Shown one piece after another: positions 8,541-15,722 of a DNA stretch of 62,231 nucleotides (positions are counted from its first letter, which is position 1; each line of letters begins with the position of its first letter). The translations under genes and the position numbers were made by a program. Origin of the DNA: Betaproteobacteria bacterium (GTDB lineage: Bacteria; Pseudomonadota; Gammaproteobacteria; Burkholderiales; Burkholderiaceae_C); assembly GCA_025358155.1 (NCBI GenBank), contig JANYKR010000170.1, forward strand, positions 1-62,231. The letters are read 5' to 3'. A model generated the notes under the pieces. The model was not told where the DNA came from. It was given only the letters and a program-made list of their open reading frames with translations, and made no database searches.

Positions 8541-9691
8541 ACTTCAACCGCAGCTGGACCGACGAAGACCTGGACCGCTGGCGCGACACCTGCGCACGTT
8601 TTGTCGAGGACGAACTGCTGCCCGACGACGCTGCCGCCCGCGAGCGCGGCAACGTCGGCATGGCGTTGTGGCGCAAAGCCGGTGCGCTGGGCCTGCTGTG
8701 CACCGACATCCCCGACACCTGGGGCGGCGGTGGCGGCGACTTCCGCCACGAGGCGGTGCTGTACGAGGAGTGCGCCCGCCGGGGCATCAGCGGCTGGGGC
8801 AACTCGGTGCACACCATCGTGGCGCATTACTTTCTGAATCACGGCACCGAGGACCAAAAAGCACGCTACCTGCCGCGCATGGCGCGGGGTGAGCTGGTGG
8901 GAGCGATCGCGATGACGGAGCCCGGCGCCGGCAGCGACCTGCAAGGCATCCGCACCCGGGCCGAGCAGCGCAGCGGGCCCGGGGGCGATGAGTTTGTGAT
9001 CAACGGCAGCAAAACCTTCATCACCAACGGCTTGCTGGCCGGCGTGGTGCTGGTGGTCTGCAAGACCGACCCGACCCAGGGCGCACGCGGCACCTCGATC
9101 CTGATCGTCGAGACCGAAGGCTGCGCGGGTTTCAAGGTCGGCCGGGTGCTGGACAAACTGGGCATGAAGTCGCAGGACACGTCCGAGCTGTTCTTTGACG
9201 GTGTCACCGTGCCGGCCACCAACCTGCTGGGCGGCGCGGTGGGCCAGGGCTTCTACCAGCTGATGGGCGACTTGCCCTACGAGCGCTTGATCATCGGCGT
9301 CACCGCGCTCGCCGGCATGGAGGGCGCCTACCAGGCCACGCTCGACTACGTGCGTGAGCGCAAGGCCTTTGGCAAGCCCATCGGCGACCTGCAGAACACC
9401 CGCTTCAAGCTGGCCGAGGTGGCCACACAAATCCAGGTCGGCCGCGCCTTCATCGACCGCTGTGTCGAGCAACTGGTGGCCGGCCAACTGGACACCGCCA
9501 CCGCGTCGATGGCCAAACTGTGGGCCAGCGAGACCCAGGGCCGGGTGCTGGACGAATGCCTGCAACTGTTTGGCGGCTACGGTTTCATGAACGAGTACCT
9601 GATCGCCCGCATGTACGCCGACGCCCGGGTGCAACGCATCTACGGCGGCACCAGCGAGATCATGAAAGAAGTCATTTCTAGAGCCTTGTGA
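8531..9691 (+). CDS. acyl-CoA dehydrogenase (long-chain/isovaleryl type)
   Basis: 386 residues, the usual length. Motifs: AMTEPGAGSDLQGIRT, VINGSKTFITNG, FFDGVTVPATNLLG, DYVRERKAFGKPIGDLQNTRFKLAEV and RIYGGTSEIMKEVISRAL. The end motif has Gly instead of Glu, whereas LPYERLIIG carries a Glu at the position used as catalytic base in isovaleryl- and long-chain acyl-CoA dehydrogenases. This enzyme therefore looks active by itself, unlike the paired subunits upstream. ATG 8531 lies inside the end of the thioesterase gene and is preferred over the long upstream extension of the frame. Its stop overlaps the next start (TGATG). Confidence 0.93.
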   Translation: MPLNFNRSWTDEDLDRWRDTCARFVEDELLPDDAAARERGNVGMALWRKAGALGLLCTDIPDTWGGGGGDFRHEAVLYEECARRGISGWGNSVHTIVAHYFLNHGTEDQKARYLPRMARGELVGAIAMTEPGAGSDLQGIRTRAEQRSGPGGDEFVINGSKTFITNGLLAGVVLVVCKTDPTQGARGTSILIVETEGCAGFKVGRVLDKLGMKSQDTSELFFDGVTVPATNLLGGAVGQGFYQLMGDLPYERLIIGVTALAGMEGAYQATLDYVRERKAFGKPIGDLQNTRFKLAEVATQIQVGRAFIDRCVEQLVAGQLDTATASMAKLWASETQGRVLDECLQLFGGYGFMNEYLIARMYADARVQRIYGGTSEIMKEVISRAL

Positions 9692-10506
9692 TGACCACTG
9701 ACCCAGAAGCACCCCTTTTGATCGACGAGCGCGGTGGCGTCGCCTGGCTGACCATGAACCGGCCGGAGCGGTTGAACGCGATGAACCCGGCGCTGGTCGA
9801 TGCACTGCGCCATTACTTCCAGGCCCTGCCCGGTCGCCGCGACGTGCGGGTGGTGGTGCTGCAAGGCGCCGGCCGGGCCTACTGCGCCGGGCTGGACCTC
9901 AAGCACACCGCTGAGCTGATGGGCAGCGGCCCCGCCAAGACGCTGGACGACAGCTTTGCCACCCAGTACAGCATCAAGGACATCATGCTGGCGATGCGGC
10001 GCTGCCCGCAGCCGGTGATCAGCCTGGTGCAGGGTTCAGCCAGCGGCGGCGGGCTGGCACTGGCGCTGGCCAGCGACATCCGCATCGCTACGCCCGAGGC
10101 GCGTTTCAACGCCGCTTTCATCAAGATCGGCCTGACCGGTTGCGACATGGGCGTCAGCTATTTTTTGCCGCGCATGGTGGGCGCGTCGGTGGCGGCCGAG
10201 ATGCTGATGACCGGCCGCTTCATGAATGCCCAGCGTGCCTACCAGCTGGGCCTGGTCAGCTGCGTCGCGCCCTGGGACGAGCTGCTGGTCGAGGCCCACA
10301 ACCTGGCGCAGGAGATGCTCAACGCCACCCCGCTGGGCCTGAGCCTGACCAAGGAGGCGCTGGGTCACGCCATCGACGGCAACAGCATGGAGGCGGTGAT
10401 GGCGATGGAAGACCGCAACCAGATGCTGGCCACCCGCGACGGCAACTTCAAAGAGGGGCTGACCGCGTTTCTGGAAAAGCGTGCGCCACAGTACGGCCAA
10501 GTCTGA
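9691..10506 (+). CDS. enoyl-CoA hydratase/isomerase family protein (crotonase)
   Basis: A 271-residue crotonase closing the operon. The oxyanion-hole strand AYCAGLDLKH and the second glycine-rich segment SASGGGLALALASDIRI are clear, as is the C-terminal helix RDGNFKEGLTAFLEKRAPQY. The two glutamates of classical enoyl-CoA hydratase are not in place: Ala replaces the first after GGGL, and the second region reads FIKIGLTGCDMG with an Asp. The enzyme may hence be an isomerase, hydrolase or C-C lyase of the superfamily. ATG 9691 overlaps the previous stop by one base. Confidence 0.88.
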   Translation: MTTDPEAPLLIDERGGVAWLTMNRPERLNAMNPALVDALRHYFQALPGRRDVRVVVLQGAGRAYCAGLDLKHTAELMGSGPAKTLDDSFATQYSIKDIMLAMRRCPQPVISLVQGSASGGGLALALASDIRIATPEARFNAAFIKIGLTGCDMGVSYFLPRMVGASVAAEMLMTGRFMNAQRAYQLGLVSCVAPWDELLVEAHNLAQEMLNATPLGLSLTKEALGHAIDGNSMEAVMAMEDRNQMLATRDGNFKEGLTAFLEKRAPQYGQV

Positions 10507-10564
10507 AAACCTGCGCAGTGGCCGCTGCCCGGCGTCGCTGATCTGGCGCATCGGTGTGTTGGGC

Positions 10565-10987
10565 CTACAACAAGCTCCCGCCCGTCAAACGCCCCATGCG
10601 CCGGGCAAAACTGACCGTACCGGTGCAACTCAAGGCCTGGTTCTTGGCCACGATCAGGCCCTCGGCAAAGCCGCAATGGGCAGACTCGAACGCATCGACC
10701 GCAGCTTGCACCGCCGCACGCAGCTCAAAGGCAACTATCGGTTCGGCAAATAGCCTCCGCAGCCTCCGCAGCCTCCGCAGCCCCCGCAGCGCCTTCAGCA
10801 ATTCGGCCTCTGACTGGCGGTAAACGCTGGCCAGGGTCCACGACGCATCGGCCAGCACCACATCGGCCCGGTGCACCTGGCCGGCCGCACCGGGCAGGGT
10901 GCTCAGCCGGGTGTCCAGCCGCGCCCCCTCCGCAGCGTCGTCATCCAGCAGCCAGCGCAACAGCACCTGGGTGTCGATTCCGATCAT
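10565..10987 (-). CDS. PIN-domain (VapC-like) toxin with eroded active site
   Basis: 140 residues of PIN-domain layout: MIGIDTQVLLRWLL at the start with the first Asp, LADASWTL at the second acidic position, FAEGLIVAK at the third (Glu for Asp), and TVSFARRMGRLTG where active PIN nucleases read TFDR; the fourth Asp is Ala. The protein would normally be an RNase toxin blocked by the antitoxin encoded just upstream, whose stop overlaps this start. Between helices, three 9-base repeats insert Leu-Arg-Arg units (GLRRLRRLRRLF). With a missing catalytic residue, a low-complexity insert and a broken antitoxin, this looks like a decaying toxin. Some PIN proteins tolerate one substitution, so activity is uncertain. 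Confidence 0.75.
   Translation of the reverse strand: MIGIDTQVLLRWLLDDDAAEGARLDTRLSTLPGAAGQVHRADVVLADASWTLASVYRQSEAELLKALRGLRRLRRLRRLFAEPIVAFELRAAVQAAVDAFESAHCGFAEGLIVAKNQALSCTGTVSFARRMGRLTGGSLL
10754..10789 (-). repeat. four 9-bp tandem repeats inside the vapC-like gene
   Basis: Three copies of CCTCCGCAG (plus-strand reading) and a fourth with one change (CCCCCGCAG), in frame, coding for Leu-Arg-Arg units on the minus strand. Confidence 0.93.
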
Positions 10988-11238
10988 GGCTGCGGTTGCT
11001 GATCCGCCAGAAAGTTGGCCAGTCCTGCGTCCTCGGACTCAAACCCAGGCGATGAGGGCAGCGGCGACTTGAGCAGACCGCGTACCGAGCGTGCGGCCGG
11101 TTTGATGGCTCGGGTCTGGATGGTGTTTTCAGGCAGCAGGGTGAACTGCAGTTGACTGCCGGCGTCCAGCCCCAGCTTGTCGCGGATGGCCTTGGGCAGG
11201 GTGATCTGCCCTTTGCTGGTGAGTGTGCCGAGTCACAT
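10984..11238 (-). pseudogene. AbrB/SpoVT-type antitoxin, nonsense at codon 2
   Basis: The frame reads TLTSKGQITLPKAIRDKLGL, the exact core of AbrB/MazE-like swapped-hairpin antitoxins, followed by an LQFTLLPENTIQTRAIKP segment and an acidic tail that would wrap the toxin. Directly before this core the sequence is ATG TGA CTC GGC ACA: a start followed at once by a stop (plus-strand 11233-11235). A single C-to-T change of CGA would explain it. No other ATG, GTG or TTG is in frame before the DNA-binding motif. The stop overlaps the toxin start (ATGA), the standard arrangement. It is called a pseudogene unless an unusual start or readthrough is used. Confidence 0.75.
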
Positions 11239-11297
11239 CAGGCCGTGCCCCACAGCGTGCCGGCCGCCGGGGCCTCGGCGCGGGCTCGGCCCAGCGG

Positions 11298-11369
11298 GTG
11301 CGCGCCGGCAAGGTGCGGGCGCTGGGCGTGGCGCAGGCTCAGCGCAGCGGGCTGTTCCCGTCGGTACTG
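11298..11369 (+). pseudogene. fragment of a TctC/Bug-type solute-binding protein gene
   Basis: On the plus strand this stretch reads VRAGKVRALGVAQAQRSGLF, which closely resembles the late part of Bug/TctC receptors, where AGKxRALAV and QRSxLFP are hallmark segments. The match covers about 24 residues with no start and no rest of the gene. It is wedged between the dead antitoxin and the end of the nucleotidyltransferase gene, so it looks like debris of an earlier recombination. Confidence 0.5.
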
Positions 11370-11375
11370 GCCAAC

Positions 11376-12317
11376 CTAGCCCGGCAACAGCAAGCCCTGC
11401 GCTGTCAAGGCCGCCACGATGTCGGCCTGGCGTTGATCGCGCCGCCGCTTCGGCTCGGGGCGGCCGGGGGCACTGGCGGCCATCCAGCGTTTGAACTCGA
11501 CGAACGCGGCCGGGGCGATGGTGTTCATCACCGTCATCTGGCCGGTGGCCGCAATGACCGGGTGAGTGAAGCGTGGCGCATTGGTCAGCACCGAAGCGCG
11601 CAAGGCCTGGACCGGCCACAAGTCATCCTCATCGGCCGAAAAGCGAAACGGGTGCGGATCATCGCCCTCCGGCTGGCGCCGCAGAAAATCCACCTCGAAG
11701 CCGCGTGCGTTGATGGCCGTCTCGTTCTGGCCGGCCTTTCGCTCGAATGTCTTGTCTGCACGCTGCAGCACCTGCAGCATCGAGCTGTCCAGCCGCCCCA
11801 GGTCGCTGACAAACTGCACCCGCTTGCGTGCATCCCACAGCAGGTCCACGTCTTGAGTGGCCAGCGCACCCGCCACGATGCGCACGCCTGCCGCTGCTTC
11901 GTAGGCGTACAGCGCATGCGTACCCACCACCGTGAAATGTGCACCCAGTCCGGCGTCATCCAGCGTTTGCAAAAGCGCTACAACCAGCGCGGGCGTTCTG
12001 CCCGCCTTCACGGCCTTGTTCAAGCGCGTGGCTTCGAGCAGGGCTGTGGCGAGATCCTTCAAACGAGACTCAGTGGCAAGCTTGCGCGCCGTGAACTCGC
12101 CGTAGGTGGCTTCGGTCTGCGCTGATCGGGCGCCGATGCGCGCCTGCTTGTTGTCGGGCCGCGTGCGCACCAGGTACTCATAGTCGCCCTGGCGTTTCCA
12201 GTACATGCCACCGGCCACCGTGGTGGCCAGCGCCTTGACGCGCCGGTGTTCATTGAACACGGTGGTCGCATCGATGATCTGGCGTGCCGTGTTGTCGGGC
12301 AAGGGTAGAAAGTCCAT
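11376..12317 (-). CDS. nucleotidyltransferase-fold protein, GSU2403 family
   Basis: A 313-residue protein with the minimal nucleotidyltransferase core: FTVVGTHALYAYEAAAGVRI, then ALATQDVDLLWDARKRV, where DVD gives the metal-binding acidic pair, and a further DFLRR segment. This matches the NTP_transf_8 (GSU2403) family, frequent in mobile or defence contexts and sometimes toxin-like. The N-terminal 100 residues are helical and charged. ATG 12317 is chosen because PLPDNTARQII follows directly; ATG 12356 would add 13 residues. The upstream 60 bases are markedly more AT-rich than the rest, compatible with a promoter or with foreign origin. The actual target molecule is unknown. Confidence 0.75.
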   Translation of the reverse strand: MDFLPLPDNTARQIIDATTVFNEHRRVKALATTVAGGMYWKRQGDYEYLVRTRPDNKQARIGARSAQTEATYGEFTARKLATESRLKDLATALLEATRLNKAVKAGRTPALVVALLQTLDDAGLGAHFTVVGTHALYAYEAAAGVRIVAGALATQDVDLLWDARKRVQFVSDLGRLDSSMLQVLQRADKTFERKAGQNETAINARGFEVDFLRRQPEGDDPHPFRFSADEDDLWPVQALRASVLTNAPRFTHPVIAATGQMTVMNTIAPAAFVEFKRWMAASAPGRPEPKRRRDQRQADIVAALTAQGLLLPG

Positions 12318-12522
12318 TAGCCGTATAAATGTGAAATTTCCGCAATGTACGGCCAATTTGTGCGGACCCGCGCTGCGGGCTCAAAAATCTGCCTGCGTGG
12401 GCGTGCTGATGGGCGGGCTTGCGGCCGGTTTACGCCCGCCAAACCGTGCCGGCCGCAACGGCCTCTGCGCGCGCTCGGCCCAGCGCTTCAAGGGTTTGCA
12501 GGATTTGCGGCAGACGCTTTTT

Positions 12523-13503
12523 CTACGGCCCACGGCCGCTGAAGCGCTCGGCCAGCGCTGCCTGGTCCAGCGCGGCGGGGCTGGCGGCAGGGCATCGGCT
12601 ACCCCGCGCATCTGCTCGGGCAGGCTGGCGGGCCACGGGCGGCGGCTCTGCGTCGCGCAGGGTCTTGAAACTCGGGCCGCAGCCAGCGCACCATTCGAGA
12701 TGTTCCTGTTCGCAGGCCGGGTCGATCACGCGCAGGGTGCACAACGGGTGGTGGAAGCGGTGGATCTCGGCGCGGGCTTCGGCCAGCTTGGCCTCGCGCT
12801 TCTTGCCATCCAGCCCGTCGGCTTCGGCTGCCGGCAGCAGCGCGGCGGCCTGGGCGTTGGCCCAGTCGGCGCGCAGCGGCTCCACCACCGTGGGCAGCAC
12901 CAGCCACTCGAGAAGGGTACGTGGTGTGCAGTGCGCGCCTAGCGCATGGCGCTCGTCGGGGTGCAGCGCACGCTCGAGCCGGGTGCCGGATATGGCCGGC
13001 TCGACCTCGCGCCAGTCGGCCTGTGCAGCCTGCAGCAGGCCGTCGATCTGGGCAGGTGGGCAGGCGTGAGCCGCAGCGCATAGCCGTCGGCCGCCACGCC
13101 CTTGAACCGCTTGCCGTTGAAGCGCGGCACGTCTTGCGCAAGCGCGGCGCTGAAGCCGTGGCTGCGGGCGCGCAGCAGCGCGGCGTCAAAGCAGCGGGGT
13201 GCAGCGGCGGCGGCGTGGAGGCCTGGGGCGGCGCCCAGCGCCGCCCCGCCGCTGGCGCGTGTGCCCGCGCTGAGCTTCTTGCTGTCCAGCACAAAGGCGC
13301 TGCGCCGGTAGCAGTCGATGCGGCCGGCACTGCTGCTGCGGTCGCCGTGGCGAGAGGTGAACGGCCGCTCGAACCTGCAGGCCTGCTCGGCCGTGGCATG
13401 CGGGCGCGGCACGCCCAGCAGGTCACACTGCTCGATCACAAAGCTTTGCGGGCGGCCAGTTCTGAGGCGGCAACGCCTTGCCAACGGGCGATGAAGGCGG
13501 TGG
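12523..13503 (-). pseudogene. restriction-modification/BREX-like DNA methyltransferase, frameshifted and truncated
   Basis: Three successive frames on the minus strand together give the N-terminal third of a large class I DNA methyltransferase (MmeI/YeeA/PglX-like). First AFIARWQGVAASELA (about 13500 to 13440) ends at a TGA (13436-13438). Then, shifted, come CDLLGVPRPHATAEQACRFE, SSSAGRIDCYRRSAFVLDSK and [16 protein letters not shown] down to about 13060. Then, shifted again, [35 protein letters not shown] and [17 protein letters not shown] lead to the SAM motif I start VIDPAC near 12713-12727. After VIDPAC the GSGNF of motif I is missing and the text becomes unrelated until the stop at 12523. 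No target recognition domain is left. The stretch 12318-12522 holds nothing further that I recognise. Confidence 0.72.
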
Positions 13504-13695
13504 GCGCCGCGGTTGGCGACGCTGCGCGCGCTGCGGTGGGCGATGCGGGCAGGGGTTCAGGCCTGGCCCCGATGATGGGCAGCGGCAGCGGCGGCTTGTG
13601 GGGTGCGGCCACCCTGGCCAGGGCGCATTGGTGACAAGCCCCGCTGTGCCGTCACTGCCAAAATCACGCGAGCGCTTTTTCATCAGGAGACCCGC

Positions 13696-14514
13696 ATGGC
13701 AGACCGCGTCCGCATCACCGTTGATACCCACGGCATCGCCGACGTCTGCCTGGTGCGGGGCGACAAGATGAATGCGCTCGATTTCGAGATGTTCGACGCG
13801 CTGGAGGCTGCGATCACCCGGCTCAAGACCGAGCCCGGCTTGCGCGCGGTGGTGCTGCACGGCGAGGGCAAGGCCTTTTGTGCCGGGCTGGACATGGGCC
13901 GCATGGCCAAGATCAGTGCGGGTGAGCCCGGCGGCACGCGTGACCTGCGGCCGCGCACCCACGGCATCGCCAACTCGCCGCAGTTTCTGGGCCTGGGCTG
14001 GCGTGAGCTGCCGGTACCGGTGATCGCGGCCGTGCACGGCGTGGCGTTTGGCGGTGGCCTGCAACTGGCGCTGGGTGCCGACATCCGGCTCGTCACCGCC
14101 GACCTGAAGCTGAGCGTGATGGAGATCAAGTGGGGCCTGGTGCCCGACATGGCGGGGGTTGCGTTGATGCGCGGCCTGGTGCGCGACGACCATGCGCGTG
14201 AGCTTTGTTACACCGGCCGGGTGGTGCTGGGCGACGAGGCGGTGACGCTGGGCCTGGCCACCCGGGTCTGTGCCGACCCGCTGGCCGATGCGTTTGCGAT
14301 GGCGCAGGCCCTGGCCCAGCGCAGCCCCAGTGCGCTGCGCGCCGACAAGCGCCTGATGAACCTGGCCTCGCGCACGCTCGACGAGAGCGCCGCTGCGCTG
14401 CTGATGGCCGAATCGGTCGAGCAGGTGGCCTTGATGGGCGCTGCCCACCAAGTCGAAGCGGTGCGCGCGAACCTGGAAAAGCGCGCGCCGGTGTTTGCCG
14501 ACGCTGCCCGCTGA
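13696..14514 (+). CDS. enoyl-CoA hydratase/isomerase family protein (crotonase)
   Basis: 272 residues. The oxyanion-hole strand [11 protein letters not shown] and the segment [17 protein letters not shown] are clear. The first catalytic Glu of enoyl-CoA hydratase is Gln here, while the second site reads [13 protein letters not shown] with Glu and Asp. That pattern fits the common annotation of crotonase/enoyl-CoA hydratase-related protein of uncertain reaction. ATG 13696 is chosen because CAGGAGA lies seven bases upstream. The stop overlaps the next start by one base (TGATG), so it is coupled to the Nudix gene. Confidence 0.9.
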   Translation: MADRVRITVDTHGIADVCLVRGDKMNALDFEMFDALEAAITRLKTEPGLRAVVLHGEGKAFCAGLDMGRMAKISAGEPGGTRDLRPRTHGIANSPQFLGLGWRELPVPVIAAVHGVAFGGGLQLALGADIRLVTADLKLSVMEIKWGLVPDMAGVALMRGLVRDDHARELCYTGRVVLGDEAVTLGLATRVCADPLADAFAMAQALAQRSPSALRADKRLMNLASRTLDESAAALLMAESVEQVALMGAAHQVEAVRANLEKRAPVFADAAR

Positions 14515-15173
14515 TGCAGCGCGATGCGGCTTTGCGCGACCAGGTGGCGGCAAGCCTGGCCGGCTGGTCGCACCACGCGCCCGACGAAACTGGCCTGAAG
14601 CGCGCCGCCGTGGCGCTGGTGATCACCGACGAGGGCCCGGGCACGGCACTCTGGGGCCTGCCACGCAACGGCCACTGGAGCACCGAGGCCGCGCTGATCC
14701 TGACCCGACGCGCCAAGAGCCTGCGCGGCCATGCCGGCCAGTGGGCGCTGCCGGGCGGGCGCATCGACGGCGACGAGACGCCCGAGCAAACCGCGCTGCG
14801 TGAACTGCAGGAAGAGGTAAACCTGCAACTCACGCCGACCGACGTGCTGGGCAGGCTCGACACCTTCATCACCCGCTCGGGCTATGCCATCACGCCGGTG
14901 GTGCTGTGGGCCGGTGAGGCGCGACAGCTCAAACCCAACCCGGCCGAGGTGGCCAGCATCCACCGCATCCCTGTGGCCGAATTTTTGCGTACCGATGCGC
15001 CTATCCTGGAGCCGCTGGCCGGCAGCGAGCACCCGGTGCTGAAGATGCCGGTGGGCGACAACTGGATCGCCGCACCCACCGCAGCCTTGCTCTACCAGTT
15101 CCGCGAGATCTGCGTGCTGGGCCGTGACACCCGGGTGTTTCATTTTGAGCAGCCGGTTTTTGCCTGGAAATAA
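14514..15173 (+). CDS. Nudix hydrolase, CoA pyrophosphatase-like (NudL type)
   Basis: A 219-residue Nudix protein. The Nudix box spans [20 protein letters not shown] followed by EVNL; the conserved glycine near the end of the box is Asn here. Before it, [20 protein letters not shown] matches the extra motif that marks CoA diphosphatases, which cleave CoA and acyl-CoA to phosphopantetheine and ADP. Translational coupling to a crotonase gene supports a CoA-related role. It acts in the cytoplasm. The asparagine change does not touch the metal-binding Glu residues, so activity is expected. Confidence 0.85.
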   Translation: MQRDAALRDQVAASLAGWSHHAPDETGLKRAAVALVITDEGPGTALWGLPRNGHWSTEAALILTRRAKSLRGHAGQWALPGGRIDGDETPEQTALRELQEEVNLQLTPTDVLGRLDTFITRSGYAITPVVLWAGEARQLKPNPAEVASIHRIPVAEFLRTDAPILEPLAGSEHPVLKMPVGDNWIAAPTAALLYQFREICVLGRDTRVFHFEQPVFAWK

Positions 15174-15186
15174 GCCAGCACCGCCC

Positions 15187-15699
15187 ATGACTGAACCCGC
15201 CACCTCGCCCAGCCCCGACCAACTGGTGCACTACCTGCGCCAGGCCAACGCCGTGGCCGAGGCCGCCTTGCGCAGCGGCCACCATCCGTTTGGGGCGCTG
15301 CTGGTTGGCCCCGACCACGAGACGGTCTGGCTGAGCCAGGGCAATGTGGATGCGGTCAACCATGCCGAGAGCGTGCTGGCCCGCGAGGCCGCCCAGCGCT
15401 GGAGCCCGGCCGAGCTGTGGGGCTGCACGCTTTACACCACGGTCGAACCCTGCGCGATGTGCGCCGGCACCCAGTACTGGGCCCACATTGGCCGGCTGGT
15501 GTTTGGCCTGAGCGAACGCGACTTGCTGGCGATCACCGGCGACCACCCGGAGAACCCGACGCTGGACCTGCCCTGCCGCGATGTTTTTGACCGCGGCCAG
15601 AAGCCGGTCCAGGTGATCGGGCCGGTGGCGGCGGTGCAAGCCGAGATCGCAGCGCTGCACCGGCGCTTTTGGGCCCGACCGGCAGCGTCACCGGGCTGA
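15187..15699 (+). CDS. nucleoside/guanine deaminase-like protein (cytidine deaminase superfamily)
   Basis: 170 residues with the zinc site of the CMP/dCMP deaminase family: VNHAESVL (His-Ala-Glu) and TTVEPCAMCAGTQYW (PCxxC). HHPFGALLVG is the usual substrate strand. It fits nucleoside deaminases of the guanine deaminase/TadA branch; the lack of other TadA hallmarks and the unrelated C-terminal part make true tRNA A34 deaminase unlikely. ATG 15187 is chosen; the frame opens earlier but overlaps the Nudix gene without family sequence. It converges on the LuxR-type gene with a 23-base gap. Confidence 0.82.
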   Translation: MTEPATSPSPDQLVHYLRQANAVAEAALRSGHHPFGALLVGPDHETVWLSQGNVDAVNHAESVLAREAAQRWSPAELWGCTLYTTVEPCAMCAGTQYWAHIGRLVFGLSERDLLAITGDHPENPTLDLPCRDVFDRGQKPVQVIGPVAAVQAEIAALHRRFWARPAASPG

Positions 15700-15722
15700 T
15701 CGGTACACCGGCCGGCCCGGCC

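Noticed and set aside
12599-13426. A 275-codon frame on the minus strand as a separate gene.
   Set aside because: It switches out of the methyltransferase-like frames and contains only Ala/Arg/Pro text; the homologous blocks are in the other two frames.
10565-13695. The accessory island as an integrated element with attachment sites.
   Set aside because: No integrase, transposase, flanking direct repeats or adjacent tRNA was seen; the tRNA-Ser is 8 kb away with an intact end and no duplicated 3' end found.
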